The position numbers and the translations under genes were made by a program. 64,000 bases of DNA from Polyangium jinanense (lineage in GTDB: Bacteria > Myxococcota > Polyangia > Polyangiales > Polyangiaceae): the NCBI RefSeq assembly GCF_028435365.1, contig NZ_JAGTJJ010000022.1, positions 62,001-126,000 of the forward strand, in the 5' to 3' direction. Within the stretch, counting starts at the first letter, position 1, and each line of letters opens with the position of its first letter. Positions 1-8,662 of the stretch are shown here, one piece after another. The notes beneath the pieces were generated by a model, which was not told where the DNA came from, did not search any database, and worked only from the letters and a program-made list of their open reading frames with translations.

Positions 1-100
1 ATTCTTTCGATTCCGGCGGCGCGGCGGCTGCGAGGGCGCCGAGGCCGAGGACGAAGAAAAACACCGCGAGAAAGAGGATGGCGTCACGCGGGCGTCGCAT
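1..100 (-). CDS. N-terminus of a membrane-anchored or secreted protein (partial)
   Basis: Reading leftwards from an ATG at 98-100, the first 33 codons run open to the window edge. They encode a basic start (MRRPRD) followed by a hydrophobic stretch (AILFLAVFFFVLGLGALAAAA) and then PPESKE, which looks like a signal peptide or membrane anchor. An in-frame ATG at 131-133 would add 11 residues. Neither start has a clear ribosome binding site. It is divergent from the carotenoid oxygenase. The function cannot be told from this fragment. Confidence 0.5.
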   Translation of the reverse strand, partial: MRRPRDAILFLAVFFFVLGLGALAAAAPPESKE

Positions 101-213
101 GGGGGCGCAAAACGCCGAACGAACGAGACGCATTCCAGGGACGAACCTTGACAGGCGAACGGGCCGGCGACTACTCCTGCCCTCGCGAGCGCGCAGCGCC
201 GCCGGAGGAGCCC

Positions 214-1596
214 ATGCAAATCGTCACGAGCGCTTATCTCGAAGGAAACTGGGGTCCGGTGCACGACGAGCTCGACGTGCCGAATTTGCAGGTGATCGGC
301 GAGATCCCGCGGGATCTCCGGGGCACGTTCGTGCGCAACGGCCCGAACGCGCAGTTCGCGCCGATCGGGCGGTACCATTTTTTCGACGGCGATGGAATGA
401 TTCACGCGGTGCGCATCGAGGACGGCCGCGCGTCGTACCGAAACCGCTGGGTCCGCACGAAAGGATTTCAGTTCGAGCGCGAGGCGGGCCGGGCGCTCTG
501 GACGGGCTTCGCGGAGCCGCCGAACGTGGCCGAGCCGCCGCACGGGATGATCTACAAGAACGTGGCGAACACGGCGTTCGCCCTCCACGGGTCGCAGCTC
601 TATGCGACGTGGGAAGGCGGGCCGCCGCACGAGATTCGGTTGCCTGCTCTGGAAACCGTGAGGATGGTCGATTTCGACGGGCGGCTCGACCACCCGTTCA
701 CCGCGCATCCGAAGGTGGACGAGGTGACGGGGGAGATGGTGTTTTTCGGGTACACGCTCTGGCTGCCGTACATCAAATACGGGGTCGTGGGGCCGGATCG
801 GCGGCTCGACCATTACGTGCAGATTCCGCTCGACGTGCCCGTGATGATGCACGATTTCGCGATCACGGAGCATTATTCGATCCTGCTGGACCTGCCCTAC
901 ACGTTCCGGATGGAGCGCATGGCGCGTGGCGAGGTGCCGCTCGCCTTCGAGAAGGATCGGCCGAGCCGGTTCGGGATTCTGCCGCGGCGGGGCGATGCCT
1001 CGCAGGTGCGCTGGTTCGAGCTGCCTGCGTGCTTCATCTATCACGTGTGGAATGCTTACGAGGAGGGCTCGCGCGTGGTGCTGCTCGCGAGCCGGCTCGC
1101 GCACACCGACGTGATGGGGCATTCGCCCGAGCAGGCGAAGCGCGATTACGACGGCGGGCGCGCGTGGCGATTCACGTTCGATCTCGAGACGGGCGAGGCC
1201 AAAGAGGAGCAGCTCGACGATGCCCAGGCGGATTTCACGCGCATCGACGACCGGCTCGCCGGAAGGAAAAACCGGTTTGGCACGGCCGCGCGTTTCGTGC
1301 CGGGCGCGGATCTGCCTTGGATCGATGGGGTCGTGCAGTACGACTTCGAGAAGGGCCGGAGCGATACCCACGTGTTCGGGAAGAATCGCTTCGGCGGCGA
1401 GATGGTGTTCGCGCCGCGGGAAGGCGCTACGCGCGAGGATGACGGGTACGTCGTGGGGTTCGTGCACGACGAGGGGACGGGGGAATCCGAGATGATCGTG
1501 CTCGACGCGCGGGAGATCGGGCGCGGGCCTTTGGCGCGCGTGCGCATGCCGCGGCGCGTGCCGTACGGGTTCCACGCGGCATGGGTGTCCGCGTGA
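214..1596 (+). CDS. carotenoid oxygenase (RPE65/CCD/lignostilbene dioxygenase family)
   Basis: This 460-residue protein belongs to the non-haem iron carotenoid cleavage oxygenases, which split double bonds of carotenoids, apocarotenoids or stilbenes with O2. The four iron-binding histidines of the family are visible: His165 (FTAHPK), His213 (MMHDFAITEH), His277 (FIYHVWNAYE) and the C-terminal His in PYGFHAAW. The N-terminal family signature GTFVRNGPN is also present. The ATG at 214 is chosen because GGAGGAG lies just upstream; an upstream ATG at 148 would add 22 residues with no family similarity. The natural substrate cannot be read from sequence. It may act on the apocarotenoids of this probably pigmented bacterium. 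Confidence 0.93.
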   Translation: MQIVTSAYLEGNWGPVHDELDVPNLQVIGEIPRDLRGTFVRNGPNAQFAPIGRYHFFDGDGMIHAVRIEDGRASYRNRWVRTKGFQFEREAGRALWTGFAEPPNVAEPPHGMIYKNVANTAFALHGSQLYATWEGGPPHEIRLPALETVRMVDFDGRLDHPFTAHPKVDEVTGEMVFFGYTLWLPYIKYGVVGPDRRLDHYVQIPLDVPVMMHDFAITEHYSILLDLPYTFRMERMARGEVPLAFEKDRPSRFGILPRRGDASQVRWFELPACFIYHVWNAYEEGSRVVLLASRLAHTDVMGHSPEQAKRDYDGGRAWRFTFDLETGEAKEEQLDDAQADFTRIDDRLAGRKNRFGTAARFVPGADLPWIDGVVQYDFEKGRSDTHVFGKNRFGGEMVFAPREGATREDDGYVVGFVHDEGTGESEMIVLDAREIGRGPLARVRMPRRVPYGFHAAWVSA

Positions 1597-1603
1597 AGCG
1601 ACG

Positions 1604-1945
1604 TCAGTAGCGGGGGATGCTCGGGTCGATCTCGCGCGACCAGGCGTCGATGCCGCCGCGGAGGGAGGCGACGCCGGGCAGGCCCATGCGCTCGAGCAGC
1701 GCGGCGGCCGAGAGGCTCCGCACGCCGTGGTGGCAGTAGGCGACCACGAGCGCGCCCGGCGGGGGCTCGATCTCGTCGGCGCGCTCCGTGAGCTCGTCGA
1801 GCGGGACGAGCACGCTGCCCGGCAGCGCCGCTCGTTCGTGCTCCCACGGCTTGCGCACGTCGATCAGGTAGACGGGTTTGCCCGCGGCGATCGCATCGGC
1901 GAGCTCACGAGGAAGAATTTGGGACACCAATGTTTGGTGCTCCAA
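1604..1945 (-). CDS. single-domain rhodanese-like protein
   Basis: A 113-residue single rhodanese domain with the catalytic Cys71 in the loop CHHGVRS and the family patterns VYLIDVRKPWE and LRGGIDAW. Such proteins carry persulfide sulfur on the active-site cysteine and hand it to acceptors. The 5' end is uncertain: the frame opens at a TTG (1943-1945) and there is no ATG, so a GTG at 1925-1927 is also possible. It converges with the carotenoid oxygenase, the two stops being 7 nt apart. The exact sulfur acceptor is unknown. Confidence 0.85.
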   Translation of the reverse strand: MEHQTLVSQILPRELADAIAAGKPVYLIDVRKPWEHERAALPGSVLVPLDELTERADEIEPPPGALVVAYCHHGVRSLSAAALLERMGLPGVASLRGGIDAWSREIDPSIPRY

Positions 1946-1963
1946 CCGCAGCCGCGGCGAAAG

Positions 1964-1989
1964 CCCCCTCTCCCGTCAGGGAGAGGGGG
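1964..1989 (-). terminator. perfect 11-bp GC-rich hairpin
   Basis: CCCCCTCTCCC and GGGAGAGGGGG pair perfectly around a 4-nt loop. It lies between the stop of the Cys-rich lipoprotein gene and the start of the rhodanese gene, both on the minus strand, so it probably terminates or attenuates transcription from the former. There is no long T-run, so a dispersed palindromic repeat is an alternative. Confidence 0.5.
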
Positions 1990-2060
1990 TTGGGGGATGA
2001 GGGAGTGTTACGGGGAGAGGAAGAGGAAAGAGTGGCGAGAGGAAGAGCGGCCGAGACCGA

Positions 2061-3350
2061 TCAGTTGGTCTTGGCGCTCGCCGAGGCGGTCACGCTGACG
2101 CTCGCCTTGACGTTGAGGTCGATCGAGCTCGTCGCGTTCGCCGTCGCGTCCACGCCGGCCTTCACGCACGCGAGGGCCTTGCCGCCCGCGTCGCCGACCA
2201 CGTCGATCATGCCCTTGCCCGTCTTCACGAGACCCTCGGCGCCGACCTTGATCTTCGCGCCCGAGCCCGCGGAGAGCTTGATGATGCCGGGCAGGTTGCG
2301 GCTCAGCGCGGCGACGAGCTTCTGCACGTCGGTGTTCACCTTGCCGTTCGCCACGACGCGCACGGCCGGCGGATCGCACTTCGCCGTCGCAGCCGCGCGG
2401 TTCGTGCAGCTCTGCTGGCACTCCACGTCGACCGTCGGGGGCTTGAACTCACCCGAGCACTTCGGCTCCTTGTACGCGACCGAGCAGCCGCCCGAGCAGC
2501 TACCCTCGCACTTCGCCTGACCCTTCACCTCGCACGCGGCGGAGCAAGAGCCCGAGCAGGTACCCGAGCAGGTGCCCTCGGCCTTCGCGTCGCACTTGCC
2601 CTCGCACTGACCGGCGCACGCGCCGCTCGCCTGCTTGCCGTCGCACTTGCCGTCGCACTTGCCGCCGCAGGTGCCCTTGAAGCCGGCCTCGCACTTGCCC
2701 GAGCAGCTCGCCTTGCACGTGCCCGTGCACTGCGCGCCCGCCTCGATCGAGCAGGTGCCCTTGCACTGCGCGTCGCACGAGCCGCTCACCTCGCCGCCCG
2801 AGCAGCTCGCCTCGAGCTTGCCCGGCTCGATCGGCGAGCCGCAGGCATCGAGGCACTTCGCCATGCCGTCGACGTCCGCGTAACACTTGGGCGGGTCGAA
2901 CTCGATCGAGATCTTCGCCTCGGCGTTCGCCGCGAGCATCGACTTCACCTTCGCGGCGACCGCGGTGCAGACCTTGTCCGCGCCCTTGCCCCCGCCGGCC
3001 TCGGCGCGGAGCTCGTCGTCCTTCATGCCGAGGTCCTTGCCGAGCGCTCCGCACGAGGTGATGAGGCCCTTCTCGAGGTCGACGACGGTCTTGTTCACGT
3101 CGTACGAGACCTGGAGGAAGGACTTGATCTTGCCCTGGACCTTCGCGTCGCCCTTGATGGCGAGGGAGCCGAAATCGCCGGTCTTGAACTCGTCACAGCC
3201 CTTCGCGGCCTCCATGCCCTCCGTCACGGCGTCGGGAACCTCGACGCCGCCGACACCGGGGATCTTGCCGCCGCAGTTCGCGAGGAGCGGCGAGGCGATG
3301 CCGAGCACCACGATGGGCATGGAGAACAACTTCCAACGACTGACGCTCAT
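2061..3350 (-). CDS. Cys-rich repetitive lipoprotein
   Basis: A 429-residue exported protein. The start ATG at 3348-3350 follows GGAGG. A short signal ends in a lipobox-like LLANC (residues 22-26), so it is probably an outer-membrane or periplasmic lipoprotein. Residues about 183-315 are an irregular Cys/Gly/Lys/Ser repeat of the type GxCxGxC, with a cysteine roughly every four residues. The flanking parts are ordinary and the C-terminal end is Ala/Val/Lys-rich. The cysteines could form disulfides or bind metal. I recognise no characterised family; similar low-complexity cysteine lipoproteins are common in myxobacteria. It is probably monocistronic, ending at the hairpin at 1964-1989. Confidence 0.8.
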   Translation of the reverse strand: MSVSRWKLFSMPIVVLGIASPLLANCGGKIPGVGGVEVPDAVTEGMEAAKGCDEFKTGDFGSLAIKGDAKVQGKIKSFLQVSYDVNKTVVDLEKGLITSCGALGKDLGMKDDELRAEAGGGKGADKVCTAVAAKVKSMLAANAEAKISIEFDPPKCYADVDGMAKCLDACGSPIEPGKLEASCSGGEVSGSCDAQCKGTCSIEAGAQCTGTCKASCSGKCEAGFKGTCGGKCDGKCDGKQASGACAGQCEGKCDAKAEGTCSGTCSGSCSAACEVKGQAKCEGSCSGGCSVAYKEPKCSGEFKPPTVDVECQQSCTNRAAATAKCDPPAVRVVANGKVNTDVQKLVAALSRNLPGIIKLSAGSGAKIKVGAEGLVKTGKGMIDVVGDAGGKALACVKAGVDATANATSSIDLNVKASVSVTASASAKTN

Positions 3351-3572
3351 CTGACTAACCCTCCGGCACCCGGGGCGGGCGCCTCTCTTTGTGCGGGGGC
3401 GCTCTGCGCCATGCCGCCTGTCACTACCGAGTGGCAGGTCCCGCAAGCGGAACTCACCAGGCGAAGAGCTGCCTGGACGCTCCGCGTCGATCCCTCCCAG
3501 CACGAGGGCCCTTCTGCCCTAGTCTCGTCGGGCTGTAAAGACCGTTGGATCGCCCGGGCTGTGCTGAGGTCT

Positions 3573-4055
3573 CTAGCGTTTGCGTGCGGGCTTCGTCACG
3601 GACGCAGCCGATTTGGTCGGGGCGGACACAGGCGGCGCGGGCGGCGGGACGACGGCCGACATGCCGGGGAGCATGGGCTGTCGCGAGAGGGCCGCGGGGG
3701 GTTGTTCGCTGTCCGGGGCGGCTTCGTCGAAAGGAAGCGGGAGCTGCGCGAGGGGGCGGGCGCCGACGGTGGGGCCGCCTTGTTTTTCGAAGAGCGCCTG
3801 CTCGCGGGCGAGGTCGGCGTCGATGAGGTCCTGGTTGTCGTACGCGAAGGAAAGCGCGTCGAGGATGCGGGCCGGGCCGAGGTTCGGGTAGCGGCGCAAG
3901 AGGGTCTCGACCGAGGCCCCGCCGCGGTGCCAGACCCAGAGGCGCCGGACGGGCACCCGCGATCCCTCGACGTGGGGGCTGCCTGCGAGGATCCTCGCGT
4001 CGCAGCGCACGTGCGGATGAGGGACCCGAACGCGCGGGAGGCTTGCGTCTGCCAT
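3573..4055 (-). CDS. DUF433 domain protein
   Basis: A 160-residue protein with a DUF433 domain in roughly residues 15-75. Recognisable parts are RILAGSPHVEGSRVPV, the spacer WHRGGASVETLLRRYP, and LGPARILDALSFAYDN. DUF433 folds as a winged-helix-like domain and is often the antitoxin or DNA-binding partner of PIN-like toxins, but no toxin gene is adjacent. The remainder is a Pro/Ala-rich tail ending in basic residues. The ATG at 4053-4055 is used; the longer frame to 4313 overlaps the start of zwf and looks spurious. It is divergently transcribed from zwf. Confidence 0.75.
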   Translation of the reverse strand: MADASLPRVRVPHPHVRCDARILAGSPHVEGSRVPVRRLWVWHRGGASVETLLRRYPNLGPARILDALSFAYDNQDLIDADLAREQALFEKQGGPTVGARPLAQLPLPFDEAAPDSEQPPAALSRQPMLPGMSAVVPPPAPPVSAPTKSAASVTKPARKR

Positions 4056-4185
4056 ACGTGCCGAGAGGGTAGCCAGGGCCGCGCCGGTAGCAAAGATATC
4101 AACCAACGGATGCGTCCTCCGCCGCGCCGGACGGGGCTCTGGTAGCCTGCCCCGCGGGACGGGGAGTCCCGCGAGGGAGGAACGC

Positions 4186-5778
4186 ATGTCGTTTTCCGAG
4201 AACGTCGGCAGCGGCGAGGAAAACCCGCTCCGCGAGGGCATGCCCGACGAGCGAACGGTGCGGCCCGCAGCCGTCGTGATCTTCGGGGCATCCGGGGACC
4301 TGACGCGGCGCAAGCTCCTGCCGGCGATCTACAACCTCGCGCTGAGCCGGCTCCTGCCGGGTGGGTTCGCGGTGGTCGGCGTCGCGCGGCGGCCGAAGCC
4401 GGAGTTCGGCCACGAGATGCGCGAGGCGGTGGCGAAGTTCTCGCGCAGAAAGCCGCTCGACGAGGCAACGTGGAGCGAGCTCGAGAAGGGCATGGCGTAC
4501 GTGCAAGGGGACTTCAACGATCCCGCGACGTACGCGCGGCTCGCCGCGGAGCTCGGGCGGCTCGAGGTCGAGCGGGGGACGGGGCAAAACCGGGTGTTTT
4601 ACCTGGCGGTCGCGCCGACCGAGGTGCCCGCGATCGTGCGCGGGCTCTGTGACGCGAAGCTCGTCGTGCCCCCCGCGGACGGGCCGGACGCGAGCTACCA
4701 GCGGGTCGTCGTGGAGAAGCCGTTCGGCGAGGATCTGGCGAGCGCGCGGGCGCTGAACAAGGACCTGCTCGCGTGCCTCGACGAGCGGCAGATCTACCGG
4801 ATCGATCACTACCTCGGGAAGGAGACGGTGCAGAACCTGCTCGTCTTCCGGTTCGGCAACACGATCTTCGAGCCGCTCTGGTCGCGGCAGCACGTGAGCC
4901 ACGTGCAGATCACGGTGGCCGAGGAGCTCGGCGTCGAGGGGCGCGGGAAGTTCTACGATCAGACCGGCATCACGCGCGACATCGTGCAGAACCACGCGCT
5001 GCAGCTCCTCACGATGGTGACGATGGAGCCGCCGTCGTCGTGGGACGCGGACGCGGTGCGCGACGAGAAGGTCAAAGTGCTGCGCGCGCTCCGGCCCATC
5101 CGCGGGCGTGAGGTGCTGGAGAAGACGGTGCGCGCGCAGTACACGGCGGGCACGGTGCGCGGCGACAGGGTGCCCGGCTATCGCGAGGAGCCGGACGTGG
5201 ATCCGAACTCGAAGACGGAGACGTACGTCGCGATGTCGCTGCGGATCGACAGCTTCCGCTGGGGCGGCGTGCCGTTCTACCTGCGCTCGGGCAAGCGGCT
5301 CGCGAAGCGCGTGGCCGAGGTGGCGCTGCACTTCAAACCGCTGCCGCACAGGCTCTTCCGCGACGGGCCGCAGGGCACCGATGGCGGCCCGCCCCCGAGC
5401 ATCCGCCGCGGCGACGACGAGCCGAACGTGCTCGTGCTGCGCATCCAGCCGGACGAGGGGATCGCGCTGCGCTTCGCCACGAAGGTGCCAGGCGGCGGGA
5501 TGACGATGCGCAACGTGGCCATGGACTTCCGCTACGGGACGGCGTTCGGCTCGAGCACGCCCGAGGCCTACGAGCGGCTCATCCTCGACGCGATGCGCGG
5601 CGACGCGACGCTGTTCACGCGCGCCGACGAGGTCGAGGCGCAGTGGGGCTTCATCGATCCGATCCTCGCGGGATGGCGCGATCAAGACGCGCCCGTCGCG
5701 ACCTACGAGGCCGGGAGCTGGGGGCCGCGGGAGGCGGATCGGCTGCTCGTGCCGGGCGACAAGTGGAGGAAGCCGTGA
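4186..5778 (+). CDS. zwf: glucose-6-phosphate 1-dehydrogenase
   Basis: This 530-residue enzyme oxidises glucose 6-phosphate to 6-phosphogluconolactone with NADP+, the entry step of the oxidative pentose phosphate pathway. The Rossmann nucleotide-binding motif GASGDLTRRKL is at about residue 34. The substrate-binding and active-site signature RIDHYLGKE is at about residue 205, and EKPFGxD-type and NHALQLL segments are also present. Length is normal, apart from about 25 extra N-terminal residues. The ATG follows GGGAGG. Its stop overlaps the opcA start, so the two are translationally coupled. Confidence 0.97.
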   Translation: MSFSENVGSGEENPLREGMPDERTVRPAAVVIFGASGDLTRRKLLPAIYNLALSRLLPGGFAVVGVARRPKPEFGHEMREAVAKFSRRKPLDEATWSELEKGMAYVQGDFNDPATYARLAAELGRLEVERGTGQNRVFYLAVAPTEVPAIVRGLCDAKLVVPPADGPDASYQRVVVEKPFGEDLASARALNKDLLACLDERQIYRIDHYLGKETVQNLLVFRFGNTIFEPLWSRQHVSHVQITVAEELGVEGRGKFYDQTGITRDIVQNHALQLLTMVTMEPPSSWDADAVRDEKVKVLRALRPIRGREVLEKTVRAQYTAGTVRGDRVPGYREEPDVDPNSKTETYVAMSLRIDSFRWGGVPFYLRSGKRLAKRVAEVALHFKPLPHRLFRDGPQGTDGGPPPSIRRGDDEPNVLVLRIQPDEGIALRFATKVPGGGMTMRNVAMDFRYGTAFGSSTPEAYERLILDAMRGDATLFTRADEVEAQWGFIDPILAGWRDQDAPVATYEAGSWGPREADRLLVPGDKWRKP

Positions 5779-6815
5779 CGGCGCTCCCGGTCGGCGAGGC
5801 GCTCGCGCGGATCGAAGGGGAGCTCGCGTCCTTCTGGTCCTCGCCGGACGAGCAGGCGGGCGCGCCGATGACGAAGGTGCGCTCGTCCACGATGAGCTTC
5901 GTGTTCCTCGCGGCGCCGTCGGAGATCGAGCACGCGCGCGCGACCACGGACGCGCTCGCGGACACGCACCCGGGGCGCGCGTTCGTGCTGACGAGCGACG
6001 GGCGTCTCGCGCCCTGGGAGGTGAGCTACGACGTGCGCGCGGCGTGCAGGCTCGACGCGGGAACGCCGATCTGCTTCGACTGGATCGAGATGACGTTCGG
6101 CGCGATGGCGTGCGAGCGCGCCGGCTCGGTGGTGGCGGCGCTCGCGCTGCCGGAGGTGCCCGTCGTCGTGGAGATCGGTCGCGGGGCGCCACGCGCGCTC
6201 TTGCCGTCGCTCTTGCCGCGGGCCGATCGGCTCATCGTCGACTCTGCGCACACGAGCGTCGCGCGGATCGCGGAGATGCTCCACACGTCCACGGCGCCCG
6301 TCGGCGATCGTCAGTTCGTCCGGACGTACCAGTGGCGTGAGCTCGTGGCGCGGTTCTTCGACGACGCGCGGCCTGGGCTGGGATCGATCCGCGAGGTCAC
6401 GGTGGGGCGGACGCCGGGCGGCGCGACCGAGCCTGCGGCGCTCTTCCTCGGCTGGCTCGGATCGCGGCTCGGCTGGGGCTTCGAGGCGCGGGATCGGGCG
6501 CGGGATCGGCACGGCGAGCCAGTGCGGATCACGCTGCGCGACGATCCGCGGGAGGGCCTTCCGCCGGGGCAGATCACGGGCGTGTGGATCGAGACCTCGA
6601 TCGAAGGACAGCCGCTCTCGCTCGCGTGCGTGCGCGACCGGGAGAACCCGAAGCAGGTCGCATGGACGCGGCGCGGGGCGCGCGTGACCTCGCACGAGCA
6701 CGCGCTCGGCTACCGGGACGAGGCGTGGGTGCTGGTGAAGGCGCTCGATGCAATGGAGGGCGATCGGGTCCTCAGGGATGCGCTCGTTCTCGGGGCGCAA
6801 TGGAGTGAGCGATGA
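5775..6815 (+). CDS. opcA: glucose-6-phosphate dehydrogenase assembly protein OpcA
   Basis: 346 residues. It starts with a GTG at 5775-5777 that overlaps the zwf TGA (GTGA), with GGAGGA upstream. The middle has the OpcA-type pattern of a hydrophobic strand EVPVVVEIGRG, a region with DRLIVDSAH, and QWRELVARFFD. OpcA is an allosteric activator and assembly factor of G6PDH, described mainly from cyanobacteria and actinobacteria. The coupling with zwf is strong support. It probably acts in the cytosol bound to the zwf product. The alternative frame opening at 5643 is simply upstream read-through inside zwf. Confidence 0.88.
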   Translation: MTALPVGEALARIEGELASFWSSPDEQAGAPMTKVRSSTMSFVFLAAPSEIEHARATTDALADTHPGRAFVLTSDGRLAPWEVSYDVRAACRLDAGTPICFDWIEMTFGAMACERAGSVVAALALPEVPVVVEIGRGAPRALLPSLLPRADRLIVDSAHTSVARIAEMLHTSTAPVGDRQFVRTYQWRELVARFFDDARPGLGSIREVTVGRTPGGATEPAALFLGWLGSRLGWGFEARDRARDRHGEPVRITLRDDPREGLPPGQITGVWIETSIEGQPLSLACVRDRENPKQVAWTRRGARVTSHEHALGYRDEAWVLVKALDAMEGDRVLRDALVLGAQWSER

Positions 6816-7546
6816 ACAGGACAGCCGACGCGCGTTACATCGTCATCGATGCCGCGGACGAAGAAACGTTCGTGCAAAACGCGGCGACCAGCCTCGCGAC
6901 GTTGATCAAGGCGGCGGTGAAGGAGCGCGGGACGGCGAGGGTTGCGCTCTCGGGCGGATCCACGCCGCGTCCCGTGCACCGGAGGCTGGCGGAGATGGAG
7001 CTGCCGCTCGATCGGATCGACTGGTTCTGGGTGGACGAGCGCGCCGTGGATCCGGCCTCGCCGCGCTCGAACTACGGGATGGCCTACGCCGATCTCGGAC
7101 TCGATCGTGCCCCGGCGGGCCGCGTGCATCGGATGGAGGCGGAGGATCCGGATCTCGCAGCGGCCGCGGCGCGGTACGAGGCGCTCCTCCGGCGTACGTT
7201 CGGCGTGACGAGAGCGGTCGCGTTCGACGTCATGACGCTCGGCATCGGGGACGACGGGCACACGGCGTCGCTCTTCCCGGGGATGGGCGCGACCGCGATC
7301 GACGATCGGCTCGTGGCGGCGATCCCGGCGCAGCCGGACAAGGGCCTCGAAGCCCGGCTCACGCTCACCGCGCCGGTGCTCTGCGAGGCGCACTGGGCCA
7401 TCTTCGTGGCTCGCGACGAGCAAAAACGGCAGCCCATCGCGGCAGCATGGATGGACGGGCCCGAGGAGGAGGTGCCCGCGCGCGTGCTCCTCCGAGCGCG
7501 GGGTCAGGTCATCTGGTTCCTCGAGGGGATGAGCGAGATCCCGTAG
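6812..7546 (+). CDS. pgl: 6-phosphogluconolactonase (DevB/SOL type)
   Basis: A 244-residue enzyme hydrolysing 6-phosphogluconolactone to 6-phosphogluconate, the step after zwf. Family hallmarks are VALSGGSTPRPVH near residue 45, DWFWVDERAV near residue 70, and IGDDGHTASLFPG near residue 145. The start overlaps the opcA stop by 4 nt (ATGA), so zwf, opcA and pgl are translated as a coupled unit. Length matches the family. Confidence 0.95.
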   Translation: MNRTADARYIVIDAADEETFVQNAATSLATLIKAAVKERGTARVALSGGSTPRPVHRRLAEMELPLDRIDWFWVDERAVDPASPRSNYGMAYADLGLDRAPAGRVHRMEAEDPDLAAAAARYEALLRRTFGVTRAVAFDVMTLGIGDDGHTASLFPGMGATAIDDRLVAAIPAQPDKGLEARLTLTAPVLCEAHWAIFVARDEQKRQPIAAAWMDGPEEEVPARVLLRARGQVIWFLEGMSEIP

Positions 7547-7588
7547 CTTGCTTTCCCGCCCGGAACTTCGTACGGGGCAAAGGTCATC

Positions 7589-8650
7589 ATGAAGAAGCGC
7601 GGTGGGACCGGATCGATCCTCGTCGGCGACATCGGGGGCACGCGGACGCGGCTCTCGCTCTACGACGGCCTCGGGAAAAAGTTGCTGCTCGAAGCAGTCT
7701 TGCCGAGCCGCGAGCACGGGACGTTCGAGGAGATCGCGCGGAGCTTCCTCGCGAGCGCCGATCATCCGCACCCGTCCGTCGCGGTGCTCGGCGTGGCCGG
7801 GCCGATCCGGGATCGCGTCGCGACCGTGACGAACCTCGCGTGGCGGCTCGACGAGGTGAAGCTCGCGCGCAGCCTGTCGCTCGATCGCGTGGTCCTCGTG
7901 AACGATCTCGCGGTGGCGGCACGCGGTTGCTTGCATCTGCCCCCGGACGTCGCGGTGCCGCTCGGCGACACGCGGCCGAAGCCGAAGGGCAACCACCTGG
8001 CCGTGATCGCGGCCGGGACCGGGCTCGGCGAGGCGCTGATCGTATGGGACGGGGCGAAGCACCTGGTGCTGCCGACCGAGGGGGGTCACACGGATTTCGC
8101 GGCGCGCGACGCGGTCGAGGCCGAGTTCTTCGCGTTCCTGTCGAAGCGGTTCCCGGACCACGTGAGCTACGAGCGTGTGCTCTCGGGCGACGGGCTCGGC
8201 GCGCTCTACGATTTCTTCGTGGCCCGCGGCGGGCGCGAGACGAAGGCGAACGAGCGGCGGCTCGAGGAGGGCGATCGGAACGCGACGATCGCGGAGCTCG
8301 GTTTGTCCGGCGCGTCGAAGCCGGCCGCGAAGGCGGTGGACCTCTTCGCCTCGATTTACGGCGCCGAGGCGGGAAACCTCGCCCTGAAGCAGCTCGCGCT
8401 CGGGGGCGTGTTCGTGGCGGGCAACATCGCGCGGCACATCGTGCTTTCGCGGCGGGAGCAATTCCTGGAGGGTTTCCGCCAAAAGGGGCGGTTCGCCGGG
8501 CTCATGGCGCAGATCCCGGTCGCCGTGGTGACGGATCCGCTGGTCGGCGTGCGCGGCGCGCTCGCCATCGCGAAGGATCTGGTCGGCGACGGCGAGGCGC
8601 CCCCTGCCCGCCCGAAGCGCGTCGCGCGGCGCAAGCGTTCGTCCAAATAG
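7589..8650 (+). CDS. glk: glucokinase
   Basis: 353 residues, phosphorylating glucose with ATP to supply the zwf substrate. The N-terminal phosphate-binding motif VGDIGGTRTRL, the catalytic aspartate segment LVNDLAVAARG, AAGTGLGEALI and EGGHTDFA are all in order, as in bacterial Glk (ROK-independent glucokinases). It starts 42 nt after pgl on the same strand and completes a glucose to 6-phosphogluconate cassette. The C-terminus ends in a basic tail (RRKRSSK). Confidence 0.93.
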   Translation: MKKRGGTGSILVGDIGGTRTRLSLYDGLGKKLLLEAVLPSREHGTFEEIARSFLASADHPHPSVAVLGVAGPIRDRVATVTNLAWRLDEVKLARSLSLDRVVLVNDLAVAARGCLHLPPDVAVPLGDTRPKPKGNHLAVIAAGTGLGEALIVWDGAKHLVLPTEGGHTDFAARDAVEAEFFAFLSKRFPDHVSYERVLSGDGLGALYDFFVARGGRETKANERRLEEGDRNATIAELGLSGASKPAAKAVDLFASIYGAEAGNLALKQLALGGVFVAGNIARHIVLSRREQFLEGFRQKGRFAGLMAQIPVAVVTDPLVGVRGALAIAKDLVGDGEAPPARPKRVARRKRSSK

Positions 8651-8662
8651 AACCAGCCCGCG

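Noticed and set aside
3573..4055. DUF433 as half of a toxin-antitoxin pair
   Set aside because: No PIN-domain gene lies on either side; the nearest genes are a lipoprotein and zwf.
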